Part shown: piece by piece, positions 7,759-15,879 of the stretch
Layout of the letters: each line of letters opens with the position of its first letter
Numbering within the stretch: the stretch's first letter is position 1
Source: Betaproteobacteria bacterium
GTDB taxonomy: Bacteria; Pseudomonadota; Gammaproteobacteria; Burkholderiales; Gallionellaceae
Assembly (NCBI GenBank): GCA_021413765.1
Contig: JAIOPT010000008.1
Coordinates: 1 to 45,927, forward strand
Length of the DNA: 45,927 nucleotides
Reading direction: 5' to 3'
Translations under genes and position numbers: made by a program
Notes under the pieces: generated by a model
The model's database searches: none
Seen by the model: the letters and a program-made list of their open reading frames with translations, nothing else
What the model was told of the DNA's origin: nothing

Positions 7759-10700
7759 TTATGCCGACTTACTTCGAGAACCCGCAGCAAATTCATTCAT
7801 GTATTCGGCCACGACCAAGTGGTTGATGGTGCGGGAGGCATCGGGTGTCAGTTTGATTTTTTGTTGAGTCTGAAACTCGTCGATCACGATGGGTTGCATC
7901 ATTCGTTCGAAATAGCTTTCGTTATCCAGCAGTTGGGTGTTTTGTAGTACCTGTTCATCAGCCTGCTGTTTTACGCCCAAAAGAGCTTCAAACAGATTTC
8001 GCTCGGATTGTGTAAGCGCACCGCGCTCTTGCAGGCGCTTGTGGATGCGGGTGTATTTGGCATCGCCCCGGTATTTGGCGCGGAGCTGGTTGTTTTGGCG
8101 GTTCAGTTCTTTCACCTGGTCATGAATGGCGCCCAGCGCGCCGATATTGGCAGTCATTTCTTCCTGCGTGACTTCGTTGAGTTTCTTTTTCTTGAACAGC
8201 CGCTCCAGCTCTTCCCTGAGGGTGATGAACTTGGGGTCTTGCTGATCGAAATTGTCAGCGAGCGCTTCGCGGGTCTGGCGCAAGGTGTTCTTGAGTTTGT
8301 CGGCTAGTACCAGCTCTTCTTCCTTGATCTTGGTGAACATGAAAAGCACGTCTTCCAGCGCAACGTTGAGCAGGCTGCTGGTGTCGGTGGCCGATTCGAT
8401 GCTTTCCTTGAGATTGAGCAGGTCAAGGTGGTTGCAGGTTTCGCGGTAGAGCTGGTTGAGCTTGTGGAAGTCGAGCTGTTGCAACAAGCCGTAGTCGCCC
8501 TGCAGGCGGATCAGGTTATAGAGGCTGCGGGCATCGGTCAGCGCTTTCTTGAGCGCCAGCATGGTGGCACGGTCCTGAATCTGGCTAATCTGCCGTGAAA
8601 ACTCCTCGGCGTTTTCGATATTGAAGCGGAACAGGATGTCCTTGATTGTTTCGATTTCCTGCGCAATCTCTTCGGCGGATTTAAACAGGTTGGAGTAATG
8701 CTCCTGCTCGTCGCCCAGTTCCTCATTTAACTCTTTCAAGTAACGCTGGTTCGTTTCTTCAAACTCTTTACTGATATCGGCGAAATCAACCACGTAACCG
8801 TAGCGGAAATCCTTGTACGGGCGGTTGACCCGCGTCAGTGCCTGGAGCAGATTCTGTTTACGGATCACCCGGCCCATGTAGAGCTTCTTCAGCCGTTTTG
8901 CATCAAAGCCGGTGAGCAGCATGTTGTAGACAAACAGCAGGTCGATTTTGCCTGCCTTGAAGTCTTCCACCCAATGCTTGCGCTCATCCGTGTTGCCCAC
9001 GTCGTGCAGGATCAGCGCGGCGCTTCGGGTGCGATTTTCAAGCAGAGTGCGGGCGGCGTAGCTTTCCGGTTGCGTGGTGGCGATCAGTTCTTGCGCGGAA
9101 TCCTGCACGGCATAAGCCGGTGTGGGCTGGGCTGCATAGACGGTATTGAAAATCTCAAACATCTGGCGGGCTTGATCGGCGCTGTCGCAGATGACCATAC
9201 CGCCGATGCTGGCATCGCCCAGCGCGCTGCGACTCTTCTCGAAATCGCGCACGATGTAGTCAAGCATGGGCTCGACAAACTTCGGGTGCGCGTAGATGAG
9301 TTTGCGGTCGATGTCTCCTTGCTGAAGCTCCACGGCCGCGAGCGCTTCTTGCAGCGAGAGCTTGTAGTTGGTGGCGATCTCTTCGCGGATCAGGCGCAGG
9401 GTGTAGCCGTCAGCGATGGAGGCGTTGTAGTAGTACTTGTGGATGTAGTCGCCAAACAGGGCGCGGGAATTGTAGTCATCGCCCAGAAGCGGCGTGCCGG
9501 TGAGGCCGATCTTGATGGCATTGCGGTCTGACTGGCTGAGATTGGCGAGAAAGCTGCCCTGCGGATTGTAACTGCGATGTACCTCGTCGAGGAAATAGAC
9601 GCGCTGGATGCTGACGTCGTAGTCTTCGGCGTGCACCACATCCGGGTCGTCCTGAAATTTCTGGATATTAACCACGGTGATTTCAGATTTGCCGGTGTGG
9701 TTGTGCAGCACTTGCGTGGTCTTGATGTCGCGAGCAAAGGCATCGCGGCTATCAATGGTGTGCACGATCAATCCGCGCCCGGAAAATTCACGTTGCGCCT
9801 GGGTGAGTAGGTCGATCCGGTCGACGATGAAGTAGAACTTGGGGATGACGCCCCGGCGCTGGAAGTAGTCGGTGAGAAAACGGGTGTTGTAATAGGCTAG
9901 CGCGGTCTTGCCGCTGCCCTGAGTGTGCCAGATGATCCCCATGCGTACACCGGCATCCAGTTTCCGTTCAATCGCCTTGGTAGCGAAGATCTGCGGGTAA
10001 CGCATGACGTGCTTATGCAGGCCGTCGGCCTCGTTCACATAGACAAGCGCAAAGCGCAACAGGAAGGCCAGCCGGTCACGGCTGAGCAACGATGTGCAGA
10101 TGCGATTGGTCGGCGTGTCGGGCGCTTTGTTGCTGAGGTATTCCGGGCAGTGCTTGATGACGTTGAGGTTGTTATCACGCAGCACCTCGTTTTCAAGCAC
10201 ATCATCCTCGTCGGCCAGCAGGTCTGCCAGATTCAGCTCCTCTTCTTCGCGGAAGTAGTTGAAGATCGGCGCATCATACGAGGGGCTGGCGTAGAACGCG
10301 CCCTCGATGGGCTGCGGCGAGCCGTCTTCGTACTCCATGTTGTTGGAGAAAACCATCAGCTGGGTAATGTTGATGAAGCGACGGAAGCGTGGATTGCGGC
10401 AGCGCGTGATAATGCGGTTGCGCTCGGCCAGCACGCCTTCGCGGTTGTTGGGTTTCTTGACTTCGATGAAGACGAGCGGCATGCCGTTGATGAGCACGGT
10501 GATGTCCGGCCGGAATTCATCGTCGCCATTCTTGCAGGTTAACTCGGTGACGACATGGAAGCTGTTGTTGCTGAAGTTCTCGAAGTCGATCAGCCGGATA
10601 CCTGAGCGCTCCGTGAGCTTTTCATAGAAGGCTTTGCCGAGGTCTTCGTTGTCCAGCAGGAGTTTGACGTCGGTCAACAGCCGGTCAATGTCGTCACTCT

Positions 10701-10863
10701 CAATACCGGGATTGATCCGGGCGATGGCGGCACGAAACAAGTCCGGAAAGATATTGGTCTCTTCGTCCCATACGGCATTCTTGAGCGAGAGGTAGCGGTA
10801 GCCAAGCTGCACCAGATGCAGAACACAGGGGATTTTGACTCTTGAGTCTTCACTAAAAATCAT
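7759..10863 (-). CDS. hsdR: Type I restriction enzyme endonuclease/translocase HsdR
   Basis: This is the 1034-residue motor and nuclease subunit. Cleavage follows ATP-driven translocation of unmodified DNA. The N-terminal PD-(D/E)XK site is RPDITVL...FIEVKK (D120, E134, K136). The helicase part has Walker A QGSGKT (315-320), a DEVH box (426-429) and TGTP (455-458). Helicase lobe 2 includes GFDAKRLKKLYMGR and QALTRVNRPYK. A helical C-terminal domain follows for contact with the methylase. The ATG at 10863 has AGGAAGG ten bases upstream. It is the first gene of the leftward hsd operon, starting about 70 bases beyond the ssrA terminator. All motifs look intact. Confidence 0.95.
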   Translation of the reverse strand: MIFSEDSRVKIPCVLHLVQLGYRYLSLKNAVWDEETNIFPDLFRAAIARINPGIESDDIDRLLTDVKLLLDNEDLGKAFYEKLTERSGIRLIDFENFSNNSFHVVTELTCKNGDDEFRPDITVLINGMPLVFIEVKKPNNREGVLAERNRIITRCRNPRFRRFINITQLMVFSNNMEYEDGSPQPIEGAFYASPSYDAPIFNYFREEEELNLADLLADEDDVLENEVLRDNNLNVIKHCPEYLSNKAPDTPTNRICTSLLSRDRLAFLLRFALVYVNEADGLHKHVMRYPQIFATKAIERKLDAGVRMGIIWHTQGSGKTALAYYNTRFLTDYFQRRGVIPKFYFIVDRIDLLTQAQREFSGRGLIVHTIDSRDAFARDIKTTQVLHNHTGKSEITVVNIQKFQDDPDVVHAEDYDVSIQRVYFLDEVHRSYNPQGSFLANLSQSDRNAIKIGLTGTPLLGDDYNSRALFGDYIHKYYYNASIADGYTLRLIREEIATNYKLSLQEALAAVELQQGDIDRKLIYAHPKFVEPMLDYIVRDFEKSRSALGDASIGGMVICDSADQARQMFEIFNTVYAAQPTPAYAVQDSAQELIATTQPESYAARTLLENRTRSAALILHDVGNTDERKHWVEDFKAGKIDLLFVYNMLLTGFDAKRLKKLYMGRVIRKQNLLQALTRVNRPYKDFRYGYVVDFADISKEFEETNQRYLKELNEELGDEQEHYSNLFKSAEEIAQEIETIKDILFRFNIENAEEFSRQISQIQDRATMLALKKALTDARSLYNLIRLQGDYGLLQQLDFHKLNQLYRETCNHLDLLNLKESIESATDTSSLLNVALEDVLFMFTKIKEEELVLADKLKNTLRQTREALADNFDQQDPKFITLREELERLFKKKKLNEVTQEEMTANIGALGAIHDQVKELNRQNNQLRAKYRGDAKYTRIHKRLQERGALTQSERNLFEALLGVKQQADEQVLQNTQLLDNESYFERMMQPIVIDEFQTQQKIKLTPDASRTINHLVVAEYMNEFAAGSRSKSA

Positions 10864-10921
10864 CAGACAAAACCTTCCTGTAAAAGACTTTCACCTCAAA
10901 GTGAGTGTGCCCTGTCGGCGC

Positions 10922-10961
10922 ACAAAAAGAAACAGCCAAACCACTGAAATGGCTTGGCTGT
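10922..10961 (-). terminator. Rho-independent terminator of ssrA
   Basis: Read on the minus strand, ACAGCCAAGCCA and TGGTTTGGCTGT form a 12-bp stem with one G-U pair and a 6-base loop. TTCTTTTTG follows. It lies 35 bases beyond the CCA end of tmRNA and before hsdR. Confidence 0.8.
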
Positions 10962-10995
10962 AATGGTCTCCGGTGGTTTCTGAAGACCTTTAGAT

Positions 10996-11364
10996 TGGTG
11001 GAGGCGGCGGGAATTGAACCCGCGTCCGCAAGCACTCTACAGGCAGTTCTACATACTTAGTCAAGTTCTTTAATTTTATCCGGTAGACGCCAACCGACAG
11101 GCTGCTACCGAACGAGTTACCTAAATTTAATGCCATACAAAGTAACCCTGCATGACACGATTCCGTGTAAATGACCTCACTCATCGCGGCCTTGCGGCCT
11201 TGAGCCCCTCCACGGACAGCAGGGTGTGAGGTCTAACCGCTTACGCGGCTAAAGCGTACTTTTCGTCGTTTGCGACTATTGGTTTTCCAGCTGATTTACG
11301 AGGTTGCGGGTCCTCGGTATGCCCTACACTGCTTTGCAACCCACGTCGAAGCCAAGTCGCCCCC
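10996..11364 (-). ncRNA. ssrA: Transfer-messenger RNA (tmRNA)
   Basis: tmRNA rescues stalled ribosomes and tags the nascent protein for proteolysis. The 5' end GGGGGCGACTTGGC and the 3' end ending in CGCCTCCACCA pair in a 7-bp acceptor stem with one G-U. The T-arm GGTTCAATTCC is present and CCA is encoded. The tag frame lies at 11241-11273 and reads ANDEKYALAA followed by TAA, starting from resume codon GCA. The length is 369 bases and the gene is one-piece, not permuted. The hsd operon begins directly beyond its 3' end. ssrA is a well-known integration hotspot, but I see no duplicated ssrA end that would mark an attachment site. Confidence 0.97.
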
Positions 11365-11392
11365 GGTTTCGATATGTTTTAGATACAAACTC

Positions 11393-11421
11393 CTGCTACA
11401 AAACTTTGCAGATTGTAGCAG
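11393..11421. repeat. Perfect 9-bp inverted repeat upstream of ssrA
   Basis: CTGCTACAA and TTGTAGCAG are separated by 11 bases, 29 bases upstream of the mature 5' end of tmRNA on its minus strand. It could be a hairpin of the precursor, a protein-binding site or chance. No T-run follows on either strand. Confidence 0.5.
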
Positions 11422-11753
11422 CTATGAGTGGCAATGGCGGAAGAAGTTCCGTACCTTTTCAATTATTGGTAATAGCCGTTTAAGGGGATAACGGGTTCTG
11501 GTTCAATCCTTATCGGCGCAACCGTACTCGGAATCAGGTTACAGGAAATCACCGGGGACATTTGATTCATCCATAAACGGGCTGTGCTTGCCGAAGAGCT
11601 CAGGGCGAGCAGCTGGTGGTTCGACATGCTCACCACGAACGGTTAAGCGAACAGTATTTAGACCTGCCCCGGTTATCCGTTACCCGTTGCTTTCATGCAG
11701 TGATACCATGCAAACCAATTTGCTGCTTGGTTCGTTGGACTACTGTTTTAACA
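11422..11753. other. Intergenic region between ssrA and the helicase gene, with a dispersed repeat
   Basis: The 330 bases contain one copy (about 11616-11643) of a GC-rich repeat, GGTTCGACATGCTCACCAC followed by GAACGG. Related copies are near 27171 and 39290. No gene is supported. The frame that extends the helicase upstream to 11616 reads through this repeat and is not family-like. Confidence 0.6.
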
Positions 11754-13679
11754 ATGATAGATAAAAAAATCGCATTCCTGTTTTCGCCTGATGGTGCACT
11801 TGCCGAGCACATTCCCGATTTTCGCGCGCGTCCACAGCAGGTGGAAATGGCGCAAGCCATCGCACAGGCAATTACCGCGAATGGACAGCTTATTGCAGAG
11901 GCAGGCACAGGCACAGGCAAGACTTTTGCCTATCTCGTCCCTGCCTTGCTCGCAGGCGGCAAGGTGATTATTTCCACCGGCACAAAAAATTTGCAAGACC
12001 AGCTGTTTCAGCGCGATTTGCCCACGGTGCGTGACGCGCTCAAAGTGCCGGTTTCAATAGCATTGCTCAAGGGGCGTTCCAATTACGTCTGCCATTATCA
12101 CCTCGAACGCACGCAGTCTGATGGCCGCTTTACCACACGCGAGGATGCGCGCCATCTAGCCAAGATTGTGAAGTACGCAAAAATTACCCAATCCGGCGAC
12201 AAGAGTGGTGTGAGCGATGTGCCAGAGAATGCATTTATCTGGATGCAGGTGACTTCAACGCGCGATAACTGCCTGGGCCAGGAGTGCCCGCATCATAAAG
12301 ATTGCTTTGTACTTAAGGCGCGCAAAGAGGCGATGCGGGCCGATGTGGTGGTGGTGAACCACCATTTGTTTTTCGCCGATTTGATGCTGCGCGACGAAGG
12401 TCTGGCGGAATTACTGCCAGCCTGCAACACGGTTATTTTCGACGAAGCACACCAATTACCTGAGACCGCCAGCTTGTTTTTTGGCGAAAGTATTTCGACT
12501 TCACAAATCATCGAACTGGCACGAGATGTGCGTTTGGAGGCGGCAATTTCGGCTAAAGACTTTGCCGCGCTTCCCACCGCCACCGACTCGTTGGACAAAG
12601 CCGCGCGTGACTTGCGCCTGGTATTCAAACAGAGCGAAGGGCGCATGACTGCCATTGCCATTGAAAATTTATCCGGCTGGACGGATGCCATGGCCGTGCT
12701 GATCGATAAGCTCAAGCAAGTTAACAGTCTGCTAGAGAAGCAATCGGAGCGCAGCGAGGGACTGGAAAGTTGCTGGCAACGCGGGCAAGTGATGGCGCAA
12801 AAAATTTTACAGTGGCAGGACAAAGAGCAAGTAGATATGGTGCGCTGGCTGGAAATATTTCATCAATCCGTGCAACTCAACACCACGCCATTGTCCATCG
12901 CGGAAATATTTTCCAAGCAAATTAATGGCCACCCGCGTGCATGGATTTTCACATCAGCCACGATCACAGTGAAGCAGGATTTCTCACACTATCAATCCGA
13001 AATGGGGTTGCTTGAGGCTCAAACCGCCTGCTGGGACAGCCCTTTCAACTATCCTGAGCAGGCGTTGCTATATGTGCCCCAAAATATGCTCGACCCGAAC
13101 AATCCTGGCTATACCGAAGCGGTGGTGCTGGCGGCTCTGCCGTTGATCGAGGCCAGCAAAGGGCGGGCGTTTTTACTGTTCACCAGCCTGCGCGCCATGC
13201 AACGCGCACATGAAATTTTAACGGCTGAATTCGAGCGCAAGAAACTAGACTATCCGTTGATGTTGCAAGGCGAAGGTTCGCGTAATGAGCTATTGAGCCG
13301 CTTCCGCGAACACGGCAACGCCATACTGTTGGGCAGCCAATCGTTTTGGGAAGGGGTAGATGTGCGCGGCGAAGCTCTTTCGCTAGTGGTAATAGACAAA
13401 CTGCCGTTCGCTCCGCCGGATGACCCGGTGCTGGCGGCGCGTCTTGCACAAATCACCAGCCAGGGACGTAACGCCTTCATGGAATATCAGTTGCCCCGCA
13501 CGGTCATTAATCTTAAGCAAGGTGCGGGACGCTTGATTAGAGATGAAACCGATCGCGGCGTGCTGATGATCTGCGACCCACGTTTGATAGCAAAATCCTA
13601 CGGCAAGCGCATATGGCAAAGCTTACCGCCATTCAAGCGCACGCGGGATTTAAGTGAGGCGGTGGATTTTTTTTCGTAG
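11754..13679 (+). CDS. dinG: DinG/YoaA-family ATP-dependent helicase
   Basis: This is a 641-residue superfamily 2 helicase of the XPD/DinG type, acting in DNA repair. Walker A is GTGTGKT (51-57), the DEAH box is at 230-233, and the late helicase motifs include FWEGVDVRGEAL and QGAGRLIR. Four cysteines (113, 173, 178, 184) in YVCHY...CLGQECPHHKDC are placed as in the iron-sulfur cluster of this family. I chose the ATG at 11754 because IPDFRARPQQVEMAQAI follows at the proper distance. It is closer to YoaA than to true DinG in length (inferred), so the symbol is tentative. Confidence 0.88.
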   Translation: MIDKKIAFLFSPDGALAEHIPDFRARPQQVEMAQAIAQAITANGQLIAEAGTGTGKTFAYLVPALLAGGKVIISTGTKNLQDQLFQRDLPTVRDALKVPVSIALLKGRSNYVCHYHLERTQSDGRFTTREDARHLAKIVKYAKITQSGDKSGVSDVPENAFIWMQVTSTRDNCLGQECPHHKDCFVLKARKEAMRADVVVVNHHLFFADLMLRDEGLAELLPACNTVIFDEAHQLPETASLFFGESISTSQIIELARDVRLEAAISAKDFAALPTATDSLDKAARDLRLVFKQSEGRMTAIAIENLSGWTDAMAVLIDKLKQVNSLLEKQSERSEGLESCWQRGQVMAQKILQWQDKEQVDMVRWLEIFHQSVQLNTTPLSIAEIFSKQINGHPRAWIFTSATITVKQDFSHYQSEMGLLEAQTACWDSPFNYPEQALLYVPQNMLDPNNPGYTEAVVLAALPLIEASKGRAFLLFTSLRAMQRAHEILTAEFERKKLDYPLMLQGEGSRNELLSRFREHGNAILLGSQSFWEGVDVRGEALSLVVIDKLPFAPPDDPVLAARLAQITSQGRNAFMEYQLPRTVINLKQGAGRLIRDETDRGVLMICDPRLIAKSYGKRIWQSLPPFKRTRDLSEAVDFFS

Positions 13680-13735
13680 TGCATGAAATAATTGCTACGG
13701 ATCGGGACAAAATCACACAGAACAGGACAATTAGA

Positions 13736-13782
13736 CGTTAAAAAACCCGTCAGAACTATACGCCATGCGGGTTTGCGAGATT
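13736..13782 (-). terminator. Terminator-like hairpin, near-duplicate of the tRNA-Ser terminator; possible island boundary
   Basis: On the minus strand AAACCCG and CGGGTTT enclose an 18-base loop and are followed by TTTAACG. The 47 bases resemble 17232-17278 in the same orientation (about 80 percent by eye, with identical CGTTAAAAAACCCG and CTATACGCCA blocks). It can stop transcription from mazF. As one of two like-oriented copies around the island, it may also mark an old attachment or duplication boundary. Confidence 0.6.
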
Positions 13783-13877
13783 GATTGAGACTTGTTAAAA
13801 CATGCTACTGTGCTTGACGAGGTGCTGGCAAATTTCGGTCTCGAAGCTGATTTCTTTGTGGAGGCTCATATTATTTC

Positions 13878-14192
13878 TTAACTCAGCATTTCCAGCAATA
13901 CAGGATGCCATACCGATAACTCAATCTCACCCATTTTCCCTGTCAGGCGGAGCTTATCTACCGAGCGTATCTGGTCGAGTAAAATACGCGCTTTTTTCCC
14001 CATGAAAATAACTTCAGGACGACAGCCCAGCGGCTGGCCTTTACTGGTTATTGGGGCAATGATGACGCGCGGCAATGCTGCATTAAGATCGTCCGGCGAC
14101 ACGATCAGAGCAGGACGTGTTTTTTTGATTTCAGTGCCGATAGTCGGTTCAAGATTTACCCAGTACACCTCACCGCGCGCTACCACGCCCAT
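13878..14192 (-). CDS. mazF: MazF/PemK-type endoribonuclease toxin
   Basis: This 104-residue toxin is of the family that cleaves mRNA at short sequences. RGEVYWVNLEPTIGTEIKKT then RPALIVSP form the conserved N-terminal beta sheet and the arginine region. VIIAPITSK and LLDQIRSVDKLRL are the other family blocks. The ATG at 14192 lies inside the end of the antitoxin gene (13-base overlap), with GAGGA close upstream. Translation is thus coupled to the antitoxin, the usual order for mazEF. Confidence 0.92.
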   Translation of the reverse strand: MGVVARGEVYWVNLEPTIGTEIKKTRPALIVSPDDLNAALPRVIIAPITSKGQPLGCRPEVIFMGKKARILLDQIRSVDKLRLTGKMGEIELSVWHPVLLEMLS

Positions 14193-14416
14193 TCCTCGGT
14201 TGAGTCGTCCACGGGCAACGCGGCCAAGGGTTCGACATCTGCTTCCGGTTTATATCCCACAAACCAACCAGTACGTGGCGCATGCACCGGCACAATCACC
14301 AGACTTTTTCCTTCCAGACGAATATCCACTTCATCGGCCATTTCGCACGCCGCCAGTAGTGCAGCTGGGATAATTATCCCGCGCGAATTGCCGACTTTTC
14401 TTAAAATGGTACGCAT
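14180..14416 (-). CDS. mazE: MazE-type antitoxin (AbrB/SpoVT fold)
   Basis: The 78-residue antitoxin starts MRTILRKVGNSRGIIIPAALL, the AbrB-type DNA-binding swapped hairpin with the NSRG signature. An acidic tail (VDDSTEEWAW) follows that would wrap the toxin. The ATG at 14416 has AAGGAG seven bases upstream. A TTG six codons earlier has no comparable site. It should neutralise MazF and repress its own promoter. Confidence 0.9.
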   Translation of the reverse strand: MRTILRKVGNSRGIIIPAALLAACEMADEVDIRLEGKSLVIVPVHAPRTGWFVGYKPEADVEPLAALPVDDSTEEWAW

Positions 14417-14444
14417 CTCAATCTCCTTGTACATATTTTAACTA

Positions 14445-14473
14445 TGTTATAACACATCGTCATGCTGACGCAA
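14445..14473 (-). promoter_or_regulatory. Putative mazEF promoter with palindromic operator
   Basis: On the minus strand, TTGCGT (14468-14473), a 16-base spacer and TATAAC (14446-14451) form a plausible promoter. The -10 box lies inside a perfect palindrome, TGTTATAACA (14445-14454), where MazE/MazEF could bind. The predicted start leaves a leader of about 22 bases that contains the AAGGAG site. Confidence 0.4.
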
Positions 14474-14493
14474 GTTCGCAAACGTCGTCCTGA

Positions 14494-14662
14494 AGCTATG
14501 TCCCAGTCATCTTGCCTTTATAGCCAATTGTCTCAATAATTTTCAATACCGTGCTATCGCTGATTACCTGGCTTGATTAATTGCGGTTCGGGAATACATA
14601 CTCACCTTGCCCTGTGAAAGGCATAAATTCGAGCAGAGTTATCACGACTGGAGTGGATAGCG
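14494..14662 (-). pseudogene. Integrase fragment (middle part)
   Basis: The bases match, with scattered substitutions, the part of the intact integrase gene at about 16085-16260, which encodes PFTGQGEYVFPNRNY to the GYKGKMTGHG region. The copy has frame-breaking changes and stops at the point corresponding to the HGFRS motif. It lies at lower coordinates than the fragment that encodes the C-terminus, the reverse of the natural order. Confidence 0.75.
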
Positions 14663-14689
14663 GACGAGCCATGAAATCAATTATCATGC

Positions 14690-14886
14690 ACGTAGCGGTA
14701 TCACTTCCGCACCTGCTTCCACTTTGGCAAGATAGTCCGCCCACTGCTGCATATTACCGCGCCGCTTTTCAAAGTATGAAGTCCGCACGTATGCCGCCGC
14801 CGTCTGGTTTACCAGCGCATGAGATAGCATCGCCTCTAGCACTTCCCAGCGATGCCCCATGTCGCCCAGCACGGTGCGCGCCAAGC
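14690..14886 (-). pseudogene. Integrase fragment (C-terminal part)
   Basis: The minus strand encodes SLARTVLGDMGHRWEVLEAM and the rest of the C-terminus to VIPLRA, nearly identical to the last 67 residues of the intact integrase at 15880. The catalytic tyrosine in AYVRTSY is present, but the arginine-bearing core is missing. The copy breaks off exactly where the neighbouring fragment (14494-14662) begins in the intact gene. Confidence 0.85.
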
Positions 14887-15085
14887 TGCAGAGTGCCGTG
14901 CGCGGTGCCGGATTAGATTCGGAGAATGAAGGCACCATAGATGTATACAACCATTCCCATTGAAACAACTGTTCGCGGCATGCCCGGAGGATAGTGCAGA
15001 ACACTTTAATCAATGCCACAAATGCTGCGCACTTGCGATGATGTTGTTACAGACTGGATGAACCAGACTGCGGCGGTTTGATGCA

Positions 15086-15137
15086 GTGCTGTTACAGCAC
15101 AAGCTCCTTGACTTGTCATACGCAACTTGCGTATGAT
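15086..15137 (+). promoter_or_regulatory. Promoter and operator of the higB2-higA2 pair
   Basis: TTGACT (15108-15113), an 18-base spacer and TATGAT (15132-15137) make a good sigma-70 promoter. A perfect 19-base palindrome, CATACGCAA-C-TTGCGTATG (15117-15135), fills the spacer and overlaps the -10 box. A second perfect palindrome, GTGCTGT-T-ACAGCAC, lies at 15086-15100. The -10 box ends six bases before the toxin ATG, so the transcript would be leaderless or nearly so. Confidence 0.65.
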
Positions 15138-15143
15138 CAACCC

Positions 15144-15488
15144 ATGAAAGCCACCTTCATTGAATTGCCTCCATTTGAGCGGCATCGGCAGAGTTATCTG
15201 AACGACGAAAGTTTTCGTGAGTTTCAGCAGATGTTGATGAAGAACCCGGAAGCGGGCGATGTGATCGAAGGTACGGGCGGATTGCGCAAGGTGCGCTTTG
15301 CTGATGAAAAACGAGGTAAAGGAAAGCGTGGCGGGTTGCGCGTGATTTATTACTGGTGGTTATCCGGCAAGCAATTCTGGCTGTACACCGTGTACAACAA
15401 AGATGAAATGGATAATCTGACCGCAGCACAACGCAAAACTTTGAAGGAACTGCTCAAGCTGGAATTGGACGCAAGGAGAATCAAATGA
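15144..15488 (+). CDS. higB-2: HigB2/RelE-family toxin
   Basis: This 114-residue toxin has the hallmarks of the HigB2 branch of RelE ribosome-dependent mRNases: FIELPPFERHRQSYL, then EAGDVIEGTGGLRKVRF, a GKGKRGGLRVIYYWW core and a C-terminal LYTVYNKDEMDNL. By memory it aligns end to end with Vibrio HigB-2, which fixes the ATG at 15144. The frame is open 22 codons further upstream, but that part is unlike the family and lies in the promoter. There is no Shine-Dalgarno sequence. The antitoxin start overlaps the stop as ATGA. Confidence 0.9.
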   Translation: MKATFIELPPFERHRQSYLNDESFREFQQMLMKNPEAGDVIEGTGGLRKVRFADEKRGKGKRGGLRVIYYWWLSGKQFWLYTVYNKDEMDNLTAAQRKTLKELLKLELDARRIK

Positions 15489-15796
15489 AACGTAATTTAT
15501 TTAATGAACTGAAAGAGGGCTTCACCGCACTCGAATCTGCACGCGAGGGCAAGATCACCTTACGCCAGCATGTGGTGGAAAAGAAACCAGCGCCGACCAT
15601 TACTCCGGAAGAGTTGCTTAATCTGCGGGAAAAACTGCACTTGTCGCGAACTGTATTCGCCAGGTACTTGCGCACAAACGAGCGCACACTGGAAAATTGG
15701 GAACAAGGCCGAGCCAGCCCGAATGCCCAAGCTGCGATTTTAATTCGTATGGTTGAGCGTTATCCCGATACGGTCGAACGTCTGGCTGTCATCTGA
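15485..15796 (+). CDS. higA-2: HigA2-type antitoxin (XRE family)
   Basis: This 103-residue antitoxin has an N-terminal toxin-binding part (RNLFNELKEGFTALESAREG) and a C-terminal helix-turn-helix (LREKLHLSRTVFARYLRTN then RTLENWEQGRASPN). The order toxin-antitoxin and the ATGA overlap are typical of HigBA2. AGGAGA lies five to ten bases before the ATG. It should neutralise HigB2 and, through the palindrome at 15117, repress the operon. Confidence 0.92.
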   Translation: MKRNLFNELKEGFTALESAREGKITLRQHVVEKKPAPTITPEELLNLREKLHLSRTVFARYLRTNERTLENWEQGRASPNAQAAILIRMVERYPDTVERLAVI

Positions 15797-15843
15797 CAGC
15801 CGTTTGATAGGCACAAAAGCGATGCTCTTGTGCAGGGCATTGT

Positions 15844-15876
15844 CACAGACTTGCGATGCAAGACTGTGGGTTTTTT
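15844..15876 (+). terminator. Rho-independent terminator after higA2
   Basis: CACAG-a-CTTGC and GCAAG-a-CTGTG form an 11-position stem with one mismatch and a 3-base loop, followed by GGTTTTTT. A second hairpin without a T-run (GCACAAAAGC/GCTCTTGTGC) lies just before it. Confidence 0.75.
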
Positions 15877-15879
15877 GAT

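Noticed and set aside
10990-11491. Short open frames within and beside ssrA
   Set aside because: They overlap a structured RNA whose ends, tag frame and acceptor pairing are clear. They are not genes.
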